In this document: positions 1-8,847 of the stretch, one piece after another
Numbering within the stretch: position 1 is the stretch's first letter
Layout of the letters: each line of letters starts with the position of its first letter
NCBI GenBank assembly: GCA_026399475.1
Contig: JAPLQY010000063.1
Span: 1 to 64,000 of the forward strand
Direction of reading: 5' to 3'
Length of the DNA: 64,000 nucleotides
Source: Rhodocyclales bacterium
Lineage (GTDB): Bacteria; Pseudomonadota; Gammaproteobacteria; Burkholderiales; Rhodocyclaceae
The notes under the pieces: generated by a model
Told to the model about the DNA's origin: nothing
Seen by the model: the letters and a program-made list of their open reading frames with translations, nothing else
The model's database searches: none
Program-made: the position numbers and the translations under genes

Positions 1-217
1 ACGCTTCGAGGCGGCCCGAGGTTAAAATGACCACCGACTTTCCCACCGCGCCGCCCGCCTACGGTCTAGAGGGACCTTCGGCAGGCCGCACCGTGGAAAA
101 GTCTCCGAGCGCCTCACACACAAAAAATCTGACACCCCCGAAGGCCGCCAACTCGCCACACATCTGGCTCAGGCCATTTCCCGCTTCGAGTCCGGTATTG
201 ACGGGCTCGAGCATGCC

Positions 218-583
218 GTGGCTGATGAACTTCTGGCACTGGCGCTCGAAATTGCCCGCAAGGTGATTCAGCAGACCACCGCGGTACAACCCGAGGCAAT
301 TCTCGGCGTAATCCGTGAGGCCCTGGTCCAACTACCTTTGCAGCACACCACGATTCATCTCAGCGTGCAGGATGCCGCGCTGGTGCGCAGCCATGCCGGC
401 GCGGAACTGGCACATGGCGGACACCGCATTCAGGAAGATCCTCAACTCGCACGCGGCGATGTCGTCGTCGAAGCCGGCGGCACGCATCTGGACGCTCGTC
501 TCGCCACGCGCTGGCAACGCGTCATCGCCGCGCTCGATCAAGGCACGCCGTGGCTTGCAGCGGACGAGACGGGGCAATCATGA
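218..583 (+). CDS. fliH: Flagellar assembly protein FliH, C-terminal part (5' portion frame-disrupted)
   Basis: FliH binds the export ATPase FliI and delivers substrates to the flagellar export gate. The C-terminal half reads cleanly: a helical stretch ([19 protein letters not shown]) followed by the conserved FliH C-terminal fold ending [15 protein letters not shown]. The listed start is an in-frame GTG. The same frame is open back to position 26 and still looks FliH-like (GRQLATHLAQAISRFESGI) but has no ATG and a stop at 23-25, while a neighbouring frame carries a plausible FliH N-terminal piece around 27-100. So the gene is either frameshifted near its start or the sequence is unreliable here. 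Its TGA overlaps the ATG of fliI. Confidence 0.8.
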   Translation: MADELLALALEIARKVIQQTTAVQPEAILGVIREALVQLPLQHTTIHLSVQDAALVRSHAGAELAHGGHRIQEDPQLARGDVVVEAGGTHLDARLATRWQRVIAALDQGTPWLAADETGQS

Positions 584-1971
584 ATCCGCAGCGCCTGACG
601 CAGTATCTCGATCAATGCCGCGTCCAGGTCGCCGCGGCCCAGGCCTGGCAAACCGCCGGCAGGCTGACCCGCATCAATGGGCTAGTAATGGAGGCCTCGG
701 GCCTGAAACTGCCGCTGGGTGCCGTGGTTCGCATCCAGACGCCGGGCGAGGGAATGGTCGAAGCCGAAGTCGTCGGCTTTGCCGGCGACCGGCTGTTCAT
801 GATGCCCGCCGAAGATGTTTATGGACTGGCTCCCGGCGCCCTGGTCCTGCCGCAGGATCCGCCTTCAGCAGGCCCGGTTCTCGGACAAAGTCAGCCAGCG
901 AAGCGCCGTGCAAGGGATCGCACCAAACACTTGCCGGTGGGTGACGAATTGCTCGGCCGGGTAGTGGATGGCAATGGCCGGCCGCTCGACAACCTCGGCC
1001 CGCTGGTCACCCAGCGCCTGCATTCGCTGGCCAGCCGGCCGCTCAATCCCTTGCAGCGGGAACCCATCCGGCACAGCATGGATGTCGGCATCCGCGCCAT
1101 CAACGCCCTGTTGACCGTGGGACGCGGTCAGCGCCTGGGGCTGTTTTCCGGATCCGGTGTGGGCAAGAGCGTGCTTCTGGGCATGATGGCGCGCTACACC
1201 GACGCCGACCGGATCGTGGTCGGACTGATCGGCGAACGCGGTCGCGAAGTCCAGGAGTTCATCGACCAGAATCTCGGCAGCGAAGGCCGCGCCCGCTCCG
1301 TCGTCGTCGCCGCGCCAGCCGACGTCAGTCCGTTGCTGCGGCTACAAGGCGCGGCCTATGCCACCGCCATTGCCGAACACTTCCGCGACGAAGGCCGGCA
1401 CGTGCTGCTGATCATGGATTCCCTGACCCGCTACGCCATGGCCCAGCGCGAAATTGCCCTGGCCGTCGGCGAGCCGCCCGTCACCCGTGGTTATCCGCCT
1501 TCGGTCTTCGCGCGCATGCCACAGCTGGTGGAGCGAGCAGGGAATGGCCCCCCCGGTGGCGGATCGATCACCGCCTTCTATACGGTACTCACCGAAGGCG
1601 ACGATCCGCAAGACCCGATTGCCGATGCCGCCCGCGCCATTCTGGACGGTCACATCGTGCTGGGACGCCAACTGGCCGATGCCGGGCATTACCCGGCCAT
1701 CGATATCGAACAATCCATCTCGCGCGTAATGAACCAGCTCATCACGCCGGAGCAACTCGAACTTGCACGCCAGTTCAAGCAGCTGTATGCGCGCTACCAG
1801 CGCGCGCGCGACCTGATCGCCGTTGGTGCCTATGCCCCCGGCTCCGATCTCCTGCTCGACCGCGCGATTGCGCTCTATCCCAGGCTGGAAGCCTTTCTCC
1901 AGCAACCGATCGGCGAACGCGCCGACAGTCAGAGTTCGCGGCAGCATCTTGGCGAACTGTTCGCGCTGTGA
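580..1971 (+). CDS. fliI: Flagellum-specific ATPase FliI
   Basis: Cytoplasmic hexameric ATPase of the flagellar type III export apparatus, related to F1-beta. The protein is 463 residues, the usual size. The P-loop SGSGVGKS lies at about residues 190-197 and the Walker B strand is [12 protein letters not shown]. The ATG at 580 overlaps the fliH stop (ATGA), so it was preferred over an in-frame GTG at 550 that would add ten residues without homology. Part of the fliH-fliI-fliJ unit. Confidence 0.97.
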   Translation: MNPQRLTQYLDQCRVQVAAAQAWQTAGRLTRINGLVMEASGLKLPLGAVVRIQTPGEGMVEAEVVGFAGDRLFMMPAEDVYGLAPGALVLPQDPPSAGPVLGQSQPAKRRARDRTKHLPVGDELLGRVVDGNGRPLDNLGPLVTQRLHSLASRPLNPLQREPIRHSMDVGIRAINALLTVGRGQRLGLFSGSGVGKSVLLGMMARYTDADRIVVGLIGERGREVQEFIDQNLGSEGRARSVVVAAPADVSPLLRLQGAAYATAIAEHFRDEGRHVLLIMDSLTRYAMAQREIALAVGEPPVTRGYPPSVFARMPQLVERAGNGPPGGGSITAFYTVLTEGDDPQDPIADAARAILDGHIVLGRQLADAGHYPAIDIEQSISRVMNQLITPEQLELARQFKQLYARYQRARDLIAVGAYAPGSDLLLDRAIALYPRLEAFLQQPIGERADSQSSRQHLGELFAL

Positions 1972-2012
1972 CATCAACACTACCGGCCAAATATTTCTGA
2001 AAGCTCCCCATC

Positions 2013-2480
2013 ATGTCCCCACATTTCCATCTTCAGCCCCTGCTCGATCTGTCCCATTTGCGTCTTGACGAAGCTGCGCGTGAATTGGGCAAACTGATTG
2101 CCGGCGAGCAGGAAGCCTCGCAGCGCCTTAGCCTGCTGGTGCAGTATCGCGAGGAATACCATGCAAGGTTTCTGGCGGCGGCAAAGAATGGCATCGGCCC
2201 CGGCGAATGGAGCAATTACACCCGTTTCTTTGCCCGCATCGACGATGCGATCATTCCGGCTGCCCAGTCGGTCACCCTCACCCAGCAACGCACCCTCGCC
2301 GGGCAGCAGCATTGGATGGGAAGAAACGGACGCGTCAAGGCATTCAATACGCTGGCGGATCGGCATCGGTCACAACTCACCTGCCAGGAACAGCGGACGG
2401 AACAAAAAGCCAGCGACGAGCATGGCGCGCGCCGCCACGCCGAGAATAGCAGCGCAATAACACCTGAAATCCATTCCTGA
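2013..2480 (+). CDS. fliJ: Flagellar export chaperone/stalk protein FliJ
   Basis: FliJ is a coiled-coil protein that sits in the FliI ring and links it to FlhA. The 155-residue product is charged and helical (LRLDEAARELGKLIAGEQEA near the N-terminus), with no membrane segment. Length and helical character match the weakly conserved FliJ family, and the position directly after fliI supports the call. The C-terminal 30 residues are polar and probably disordered. 41 bp separate it from fliI. Confidence 0.88.
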   Translation: MSPHFHLQPLLDLSHLRLDEAARELGKLIAGEQEASQRLSLLVQYREEYHARFLAAAKNGIGPGEWSNYTRFFARIDDAIIPAAQSVTLTQQRTLAGQQHWMGRNGRVKAFNTLADRHRSQLTCQEQRTEQKASDEHGARRHAENSSAITPEIHS

Positions 2481-2526
2481 TGGTTTTACCGGATTTTCCT
2501 GCAGGGAGCACTATCTGTTGAACTCA

Positions 2527-2541
2527 TGGCACAAGCCTTGC
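2527..2541 (+). promoter_or_regulatory. Sigma-54 promoter of fliK
   Basis: TGGCAC-N5-TTGC, a full match to the RpoN -24/-12 consensus. GG is at 2528-2529 and GC at 2540-2541 with the required ten bases between. The predicted transcription start is about 12 bp downstream, some 30 bp before the fliK ATG. It lies in the fliJ-fliK gap, so fliK onward can be transcribed independently of fliHIJ. Confidence 0.85.
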
Positions 2542-2582
2542 GTTAGGTAGTGCACGATGATCCAGGCCGGAAGGAAAACCAC

Positions 2583-3839
2583 ATGGCTGAAATACTGATT
2601 GCACCCCACGCTGTAACCGCTTCGTCACAAGTGACCGGTCGCAGCAATGAAGGGCGTACCAACGAAGCGGTCCGGGCCGATACGGAAGCCGAAGCGCCCA
2701 CGCCGTTCGCCGCAGTGCTTAAATCAAAGAGCGAAACCAAGGCGGCGGACTCCACCAAGGAGAATGCATCTGCGACAGAGGTGCAAGCGGCTGCGGACGA
2801 AACCGCGACAGCGGCAGCGCCCCCGGCGCCGACCGATCCATCCGCCCTGCTATCCCTGCTGATCGTGGATTCACCTCGCACCGCGCCTGTGGCACAGACT
2901 GAGTTCGCATCCACCCGTTCGACAAGGATCCCGGACGTGGCCGATACCCTCACCGTCACGGCCTCAGCACCCTCGTCAGTGACTGCATCCACGGTTGTTG
3001 GTGCCTTGTTCCCGGCGCCGACCGCAGAGCCGGCCAGTTCCTTGCCCCCTGAGCCGACAGTTGCCACTGCCGGCTCGATATCACCCAATGGAATCTCATT
3101 CGAGGCATCGCCAGCGCCGACGGTCTCCATCGGCGAAGCGCGAAGCGCCGAAAAAAATCGCCCAGATCAGCGCAACGCAGTATCGGCAGACCTCGCCAGG
3201 GAGCGCAACACCTCCCCGGACAAGCTTGCCGTCGACGCGGCAATTACTGCCGAATCAGGCAAAACTGGCGCCGCATCGACTGCCAGTGATTCCGGTGGAG
3301 GGGACTTCCGGGCCCTCATGGAACACATGGCAAACAACCCCGTTAATGTTGCAGTGCAGACAAGCGCAACATCGACAGCCGCATCGTCAGGCCCTGCCCT
3401 GCGGGTAGAAACACCGCTGGGCGAGGCCGGGTGGCACGACGAGATGGGCCAGAAGCTGACCTGGATGGTGAGCAACAACCGGCAACAGGCGGAACTCGTG
3501 TTGAATCCGCCGCAACTCGGTCGCATTGAAGTCACCTTGACCATCGATGGCGACCGAGCCAGCGCGAGCTTCGCCTCGCCCTATGCGAACGTGCGCGAAA
3601 CGCTCGAAAATTCAATGGCGCGACTGCGCGAAGCGCTGGCGGACGCCGGTGTCACCCTCGGTCAGACCCATGTTGGCGCCGACTCCCGCCATGATCCGAA
3701 TTCAATGGACCCGAAGAATGACGAATTTGCATTCGGGCGAAAGGATCGCGAACCTTATGCCGCGACAATAGGCGAAATGACCAGCGGATCGGCATCTCGC
3801 TTTGCAACTGGTCGCGGCATGGTGGACGTTTTTGCATAG
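2583..3839 (+). CDS. fliK: Flagellar hook-length control protein FliK
   Basis: Secreted molecular ruler that measures hook length and triggers the export specificity switch in FlhB. The product is 418 residues. The first ~280 are Ala/Thr/Ser/Pro-rich and low-complexity, as usual for the ruler part. The C-terminal Flg_hook domain (about 285-385) includes LVLNPPQLGRIEVTLTIDG and the following NVRETLENSMARLREALADAG. The ATG at 2583 was chosen because GGAAGGAAAA sits just upstream; an in-frame GTG at 2550 would begin at or before the transcription start predicted from the sigma-54 promoter. Confidence 0.95.
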   Translation: MAEILIAPHAVTASSQVTGRSNEGRTNEAVRADTEAEAPTPFAAVLKSKSETKAADSTKENASATEVQAAADETATAAAPPAPTDPSALLSLLIVDSPRTAPVAQTEFASTRSTRIPDVADTLTVTASAPSSVTASTVVGALFPAPTAEPASSLPPEPTVATAGSISPNGISFEASPAPTVSIGEARSAEKNRPDQRNAVSADLARERNTSPDKLAVDAAITAESGKTGAASTASDSGGGDFRALMEHMANNPVNVAVQTSATSTAASSGPALRVETPLGEAGWHDEMGQKLTWMVSNNRQQAELVLNPPQLGRIEVTLTIDGDRASASFASPYANVRETLENSMARLREALADAGVTLGQTHVGADSRHDPNSMDPKNDEFAFGRKDREPYAATIGEMTSGSASRFATGRGMVDVFA

Positions 3840-3866
3840 AACGGGATGACACGTGGGGCCGGCACG

Positions 3867-3900
3867 GGCAGCCCGGTTGCGGGACGGCATTTCGCGGCAA
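3867..3900 (+). promoter_or_regulatory. Candidate sigma-54 promoter and activator half-site before fliL
   Basis: GGCAG-N5-TTGC with GG at 3867-3868 and GC at 3879-3880, correct spacing but two mismatches in the -24 box. A GCGGCAA half-site (3894-3900) follows, the same half-site that forms the palindromes elsewhere in this window. Suggestive only. Confidence 0.4.
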
Positions 3901-3971
3901 TGGAACAAAAATATGGGTCGTGGAGAACACCTCGTGACCATGTACCGATGACCGAACTCTGGAGAAAATAA

Positions 3972-4559
3972 ATGGCAGATGCCAAAAAACCTGAAGTGGA
4001 AGCCGTCGCAGCGCCGCCCAAGAAAAAAGGCAAGTGGATACTGTTCGTCATCATCGGGATTGTCGGCTTGTCACTGGGTGGTGGCGCCGCCTTTTTCCTG
4101 CTGAAGAAAAAGGCTCCACCGGAAGGCGAGGATGCCACAGAGGGAGCGACGCGTGAAATCGTCAAAAAGAAGAAGGCCGACAACGGCGCGCCGCCCACTT
4201 TCTACAAATTCGACAAAGCATTTACCGTCAAGCTGCAAACGGAACAGCAGGAAGCCTATCTGCAGACGGAAGTGCAAATGAAGCTGCAAGACTCGCATGG
4301 TCCGGACCTGGTCAAGCAGTACGAACCAGAGCTGAAACATCGCATTACGCTGGTCTTGATGGGGAAAAAGGCTTCGGAGCTTGGCACGGCAGCGGGTGTC
4401 CAACGGCTGGCCAACGAATTGAGGGATGTCACCAACCAGGTCATCACGCCTCAAGCGGCGCAGAAGACCAAGCCGGCCGGCGAAGCGGGGCCCGCCGACA
4501 CAGCTGAACCCGATGCCATGGTGCAATCCGTGTTATTCTCAACATTCATCATCCAGTAA
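3972..4559 (+). CDS. fliL: Flagellar basal body-associated protein FliL
   Basis: Single-pass inner membrane protein that surrounds the stator and supports torque. It is 195 residues: a short Lys/Pro-rich cytoplasmic tail, a transmembrane helix at about 22-44 (WILFVIIGIVGLSLGGGAAF), then the periplasmic FliL domain with the characteristic YLQTEVQMKL strand and the C-terminal VLFSTFIIQ ending. A GGAG eight bases before the ATG supports the start. First gene of the fliLMNOPQR run. Confidence 0.95.
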   Translation: MADAKKPEVEAVAAPPKKKGKWILFVIIGIVGLSLGGGAAFFLLKKKAPPEGEDATEGATREIVKKKKADNGAPPTFYKFDKAFTVKLQTEQQEAYLQTEVQMKLQDSHGPDLVKQYEPELKHRITLVLMGKKASELGTAAGVQRLANELRDVTNQVITPQAAQKTKPAGEAGPADTAEPDAMVQSVLFSTFIIQ

Positions 4560-4589
4560 CTCATCGCCTTTTCCGGACTCGGACCCTTA

Positions 4590-5567
4590 ATGGCCCAGGA
4601 TTTTCTCTCCCAGGAAGAAGTCGACGCGCTGCTCAAGGGCGTTACCGGTGAAACCGACGAGGCGCCAGCGGAAGTCATTGATGACGGGGGCGTCAAGCCC
4701 TACGATCTAGGGCGTCAGGAACGTATCGTTCGCGGGCGCATGCCGACGATGGAACTTATCAACGAGCGCTTCGCCCGTTATCTGCGCATCGGTCTGTTCA
4801 ATTACATGCACAAGGGCGTCGAGGTTTCCGTCGGCCCGATCAAGGTGCAAAAATACAGCGAGTTCATCCGCAATCTGGTGGTGCCCACCAATCTCAACCT
4901 GATTCAGGCCAAGCCCTTGCGCGGCACCGGTCTGATTGTGCTTGATCCGAACCTGGTCTTCCTTGTGGTCGACAACATGTTCGGCGGCGACGGTCGCTTC
5001 CATACCCGCGTCGAAGGCCGCGACTTCACGGCAACGGAGCAGCGCATCATCCAGGGCTTGCTCGGCGTTGTCTTCAAGGAATACCAGAAAGCCTGGCAAC
5101 CGGTGTATCCGCTGGCATTCGAGTTTGTGCGCTCGGAAATGAACACGCAGTTCGCCAACATTGCAACGCCATCGGAAGTCGTGATAGCGATTACCTTCAA
5201 CCTCGAGTTGGCCGGCAACACGTCGGAGCTCCACATCTGCCTGCCCTATTCGATGGTGGAACCGATTCGGGACATTCTCTACAGTGCGATGCACAGCGAG
5301 CAGGCCTCCTCCGACAATCGCTGGACCAGCATGCTGACACGGCAATTGCAAACGGCGGAAGTGGAACTGGTGGCCACGCTGGGAACCACGAGCGTAACGT
5401 TTGGCGAGATCATCAACATGAAAGTCGGCGATATCATCCCGCTGACAATCGAGGAAAACGTGCAGGCCACAGTAGACGGAGTGCCTGTCGTCGAGTCCCG
5501 CTACGGCATTCAGAACGGGCAATATGCGCTGAAGATCAAGCGCTTCCTCGCTGAGGAAGAAACATGA
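4590..5567 (+). CDS. fliM: Flagellar motor switch protein FliM
   Basis: C-ring protein that binds CheY-P and sets rotation direction. At 325 residues it is normal length. The N-terminal CheY-binding segment is present (DFLSQEEVDALLKG), followed by the CheC-like middle domain (about 50-240, including LVFLVVDNMFGGDGRF) and the C-terminal SpoA domain that packs on FliN (MKVGDIIPL). It lies 30 bp after fliL. Confidence 0.97.
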   Translation: MAQDFLSQEEVDALLKGVTGETDEAPAEVIDDGGVKPYDLGRQERIVRGRMPTMELINERFARYLRIGLFNYMHKGVEVSVGPIKVQKYSEFIRNLVVPTNLNLIQAKPLRGTGLIVLDPNLVFLVVDNMFGGDGRFHTRVEGRDFTATEQRIIQGLLGVVFKEYQKAWQPVYPLAFEFVRSEMNTQFANIATPSEVVIAITFNLELAGNTSELHICLPYSMVEPIRDILYSAMHSEQASSDNRWTSMLTRQLQTAEVELVATLGTTSVTFGEIINMKVGDIIPLTIEENVQATVDGVPVVESRYGIQNGQYALKIKRFLAEEET

Positions 5568-5615
5568 TCGTTATAGCTGACGCTGCGCCTGGCGTCATGA
5601 TGTCGGGGGCATAAA

Positions 5616-6044
5616 ATGAACGAAACTGCTGCATCCACAAACGTCGAAGAACCGATTTCCGAAGACGACTGGGCCGCCGCCATGGGCGAACAGGCCACTG
5701 CCGGGACGGCGCCCGGCCCGGGTGTGCAGCCGGCGCAGATTTTCGAAGAGTTTTCCGAAACGGGCGGGAAACTCCCTGCGCCGCAAGGATTCGACATGAT
5801 CATGGACATCCCGGTTGCACTCACGGTGGAACTGGGGCGCACCAAGATCTCCATCCGCAATCTGCTGCAACTGGCGCACGGCTCGGTAGTCGAACTCGAC
5901 GGCCTTGCCGGCGAACCTATGGATGTACTGATCAACGGCACGCTGATTGCGCAGGGCGAGGTTGTCGTGGTAAACGACAAGTTCGGCATCCGCCTGACCG
6001 ACATCATCACCCCGCAGGAACGCATCCGCAAACTGAACCGCTGA
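5616..6044 (+). CDS. fliN: Flagellar motor switch protein FliN
   Basis: C-ring component forming the base of the switch and a docking point for FliH. The 142-residue protein has a variable acidic N-terminus (about 1-55) and a C-terminal SpoA domain (about 60-140): MDIPVALTVELGRTKISIRN, then the VVELDGLAGEPMDVLINGTL core and a conserved NDKFGIRLTDII end. 48 bp follow fliM, with no promoter seen between them. Confidence 0.97.
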   Translation: MNETAASTNVEEPISEDDWAAAMGEQATAGTAPGPGVQPAQIFEEFSETGGKLPAPQGFDMIMDIPVALTVELGRTKISIRNLLQLAHGSVVELDGLAGEPMDVLINGTLIAQGEVVVVNDKFGIRLTDIITPQERIRKLNR

Positions 6045-6161
6045 TAAGTCGGCGCTTAGCCCCTTTGCTTCGCGGCTTTTTGGAGCCGTCGTCGCATTAT
6101 GCTTGCGCCACTATTTCCGCCGCTATTTCGCCGTCACGCGGCGTCGCGATTTCAGGTGCGC

Positions 6162-6566
6162 ATGCGCAAACTTTCCGCCCTCTTCGTCATTCTTTTCCTG
6201 TGCGCCGCCGATGCGTCGGCGCAGGCGGCGGCTGTGCCTTCGGTGAGCGCCAGCCTGATGCAGATGTTTCTTGGCCTGGTCGGCGTCCTGGCACTCCTGG
6301 TCGGCAGTCTCTGGCTGCTGAAAAAACTCACGGCGCAGCGCGGGGCCGCTGCCGGACTGATGCGGGTCGTCGCCGCCACCGCGGTTGGCGGACGCGAGCG
6401 CGTTGTCATTGTTGAAGTTGGCAGTACCTGGCTGGTGCTGGGAGTGGCCCCGGGCCGTGTTTCCGCCCTTGCCGAAATTCCCCGGCAGCCTGTTCCCGAG
6501 CCGCCGCCCGGATCGGGAACGATCACCGTCCCGCGCTGGCTGCAGCAGTTGATGCAAGGACGGTGA
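6162..6566 (+). CDS. fliO: Flagellar export protein FliO
   Basis: FliO helps assemble the FliP ring of the export gate. From the ATG at 6162 the protein begins with a clear signal-like segment ([20 protein letters not shown]), followed by a transmembrane helix (about 38-60) and a cytoplasmic SpoA-like domain that includes [20 protein letters not shown]. An upstream in-frame ATG at 6099 would add 21 residues with no recognisable feature, so it was rejected. The 3' end abuts fliP. Confidence 0.88.
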   Translation: MRKLSALFVILFLCAADASAQAAAVPSVSASLMQMFLGLVGVLALLVGSLWLLKKLTAQRGAAAGLMRVVAATAVGGRERVVIVEVGSTWLVLGVAPGRVSALAEIPRQPVPEPPPGSGTITVPRWLQQLMQGR

Positions 6567-6568
6567 GC

Positions 6569-7300
6569 ATGCTGGCGCGCATTCTCATGATCTATCTGCT
6601 CTCGCCGGCCCTGGCGATTGCCCAGGCATTGCCTGCGCTGACCAGCACCCCGACAGCGGGCGGTGGCGTCCAGTGGTCGCTCTCGATTCAGACCCTGCTG
6701 CTGCTCACCGGCATCACTTTTCTGCCGGCGCTGATCCTGATGATGACCAGCTTCACCCGCATCATCATCGTGTTCTCCCTGCTGCGCCATGCACTCGGAA
6801 CCCAGACCTCGCCTCCTACCCAGGTATTGGTCGGCCTTGCGCTATTCCTCACTTTTTTCATCATGGCGCCGGTCGGCGACCGCATTTACAACGAAGCCTA
6901 TCTGCCGCTTGCCGAAAGCAGGATCGGCTTTCAGGAAGCATTGGAGAAAGGGGCTGTACCGCTGCGCACATTCATGCTCAAGCAGGTGCGCGAGGCCGAT
7001 CTCGCCACTTTTACGAGAGTTGCCAAACAGCCCGTGCCGGCGAAACTCGATGAAATCCCCATGCGTGTCCTGATTCCGGCCTTCGTCACTTCAGAACTGA
7101 AAACGGCCTTCCAGATCGGCTTCATCGTTTTCATCCCATTCCTCATCATCGACATGATCGTGGCTTCGGTGCTGATGTCGATGGGCATGATGATGATGTC
7201 GCCCGTCATCGTCGCCTTGCCGTTCAAGATCATGCTGTTCGTGCTGGTCGATGGCTGGAACCTGCTGATCGGCTCGCTCGTCCTCAGTTTCGGCCAATGA
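6569..7300 (+). CDS. fliP: Flagellar export gate protein FliP
   Basis: Integral membrane subunit of the FliP5-FliQ4-FliR1 export channel. It has a cleavable-type signal ([19 protein letters not shown]), then several membrane helices including [20 protein letters not shown] and a conserved [12 protein letters not shown]-like segment (seen as [20 protein letters not shown]). A GTG at 6563 overlaps the fliO stop; the ATG at 6569 is listed because AAGGA has better spacing to it. The stop overlaps the fliQ ATG. Confidence 0.96.
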   Translation: MLARILMIYLLSPALAIAQALPALTSTPTAGGGVQWSLSIQTLLLLTGITFLPALILMMTSFTRIIIVFSLLRHALGTQTSPPTQVLVGLALFLTFFIMAPVGDRIYNEAYLPLAESRIGFQEALEKGAVPLRTFMLKQVREADLATFTRVAKQPVPAKLDEIPMRVLIPAFVTSELKTAFQIGFIVFIPFLIIDMIVASVLMSMGMMMMSPVIVALPFKIMLFVLVDGWNLLIGSLVLSFGQ

Positions 7301-7566
7301 CTCCGACGGCTGTCATCGAGATCGGCCGCGGTGCACTGGAACTCACCTTGCTGATTTCGGCACCGCTGTTCATCGCGGCACTGGTGACCGGACTCATCGT
7401 CAGCATCTTTCAGGCGGCAACCCAGATCAACGAAGCCACGCTCTCCTTCGTGCCGAAACTGGTGGCCATTTTCATCACGCTGATTCTTGCCGGACCGTGG
7501 ATGATCACCATGATGACCGACTACATGCGCCGCCTTTTCGAATCGATTCCCGGAGTCATCGGCTAG
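7297..7566 (+). CDS. fliQ: Flagellar export gate protein FliQ
   Basis: 89-residue two-helix membrane subunit of the export gate, exactly family size. The first helix (about 16-38) ends in the conserved [18 protein letters not shown] hairpin, followed by the second helix [18 protein letters not shown]. The ATG lies within the fliP stop (ATGA) and the TAG shares a base with the fliR GTG, so the three genes are translationally coupled. Confidence 0.97.
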   Translation: MTPTAVIEIGRGALELTLLISAPLFIAALVTGLIVSIFQAATQINEATLSFVPKLVAIFITLILAGPWMITMMTDYMRRLFESIPGVIG

Positions 7567-8348
7567 TGATTTCCGTCAGCTCGGCACAGCTCGACGCCTG
7601 GCTTGGCCTGTTCATGTTCCCGCTGACGCGCATTCTGGCTTTGCTGGCTACGGCACCGATATTCAGCAATGCAGCATTGCCCATGAACATCCGCCTGGTC
7701 GTGGGCCTGGCCATCGCGTTTGCGCTGTCAACTGCCCTGCCTGCACCGCCGTCGATTTCTGCCGGCTCCTGGCTGGGTCTGGCTGTCATCGGCGAACAAC
7801 TGCTGATCGGCGCAATGATGGGCTTTGCCCTGCGCATTGCCTTCGCCGCCCTCGATGTCGCCGGCGAACTGATAGGCCTGCAAATGGGGCTCTCGTTCGC
7901 CACTTTTTTCGATCCCGGCAGTGGCAGCGAGACTCCGGTAATCTCGGAATTCCTCGGGCTCCTGACGGCGCTGATCTTTCTCGCCATGAACGGCCATTTG
8001 CTGACGCTCACACTGCTGGCCGAAAGCTTTACGCTGCTGCCGGTGAGCGCCACGCCCTTTCACGCGGTAGCACTGTCATCGCTGTTGACGGCCGCGGCCA
8101 TGATGTTTTCTCTGGGGGTGATGTTGGCCTTGCCCTTGATTACCGCCCTTCTGGTCACCAACATCTCGCTGGGCGTTCTGGCGCGCGTCGCGCCGGCCCT
8201 GAACCTGTTTGCAGTCGGGTTCCCGGTGACGCTGGCGCTGGGTTTCATCGTTCTGTTGCTGTCGCTGCCCTATATCGGCGCCGCCCTGGAAGCGGTGTTC
8301 ACCAGGGGTTTTACCGCTCTGGAAATGCTGCTGCATGCAGCAGCATGA
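7566..8348 (+). CDS. fliR: Flagellar export gate protein FliR
   Basis: Export gate subunit that closes the FliPQR spiral. From the GTG at 7566 it is 260 residues, the family norm, with about six membrane helices and the conserved central GLQMGLSFATFFDP loop. The longer reading from 7497 would run inside fliQ and was rejected. Last gene of the rightward run; the convergent lipoprotein gene ends 13 bp beyond. Confidence 0.96.
   Translation: MISVSSAQLDAWLGLFMFPLTRILALLATAPIFSNAALPMNIRLVVGLAIAFALSTALPAPPSISAGSWLGLAVIGEQLLIGAMMGFALRIAFAALDVAGELIGLQMGLSFATFFDPGSGSETPVISEFLGLLTALIFLAMNGHLLTLTLLAESFTLLPVSATPFHAVALSSLLTAAAMMFSLGVMLALPLITALLVTNISLGVLARVAPALNLFAVGFPVTLALGFIVLLLSLPYIGAALEAVFTRGFTALEMLLHAAA
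8326..8345. terminator. Possible hairpin at the convergent fliR/lipoprotein ends
   Basis: A perfect 20-bp palindrome, TGCTGCTGCA followed by its reverse complement, at the very end of fliR. It could fold with a CATG loop and might act for both converging transcripts, but no T-run follows on the + strand, so termination is a guess. Confidence 0.3.
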
Positions 8349-8361
8349 TGAACAGGACGGT

Positions 8362-8847
8362 TTATTTGCGCGTCAGCTGAATCACGCCCTGAGCTACCCG
8401 TTGCGAGCCAAGTATCGACGAGTCCAGCCCTTCGGTATATTCCACCACCGTATAGGCATCGAATCCATTCTGCCGCATCAGTTCCTTGGCCCGCTGGTGA
8501 AATACGACGCGCGACTCACCTGCACCACCTGAATATACGCGCTTCATCTTCAGCGACAGATGGTAGTAACGATCCGGAAAGCTCGCCTGCTCGATCTCCC
8601 AGTTGGGCGCGAGGGGGTCGAGAATCAGCCAGGCTGCACCTGCGTACAAACCCCACCCCACGATTTTTTCCAGTGGAATCTGCACCGAGTTCGAGAGGTT
8701 GAGTGCGGTATCGGGAATGAGCGGCCCCTGCGCGGGGAAATTGCCGCTGAGACTCGTCGGACCGGGGTAATTGAGAGCGCTACAGCCTGCCATCCCGCAG
8801 GACAGGACTGTGACAAGCAAGAGTCGGCGCTGAAGGAATGTCATCAT
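8362..8847 (-). CDS. Small outer-membrane lipoprotein of unknown function
   Basis: 161 residues with a bacterial lipoprotein signal: RRLLLVTVLSCGMAGC, the lipobox Cys at about residue 22. Residue +2 is Ser, which favours outer-membrane sorting. A hydrophobic stretch (VGWGLYAGAAWLILDP, about 63-80) precedes a mixed alpha/beta region ending VAQGVIQLTRK. The ATG overlaps the flgL stop (ATGATG), so it is the distal gene of the flgK-flgL unit. I do not recognise the family; a role in filament-hook junction or outer-membrane passage is only inferred from position. Confidence 0.75.
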   Translation of the reverse strand: MMTFLQRRLLLVTVLSCGMAGCSALNYPGPTSLSGNFPAQGPLIPDTALNLSNSVQIPLEKIVGWGLYAGAAWLILDPLAPNWEIEQASFPDRYYHLSLKMKRVYSGGAGESRVVFHQRAKELMRQNGFDAYTVVEYTEGLDSSILGSQRVAQGVIQLTRK

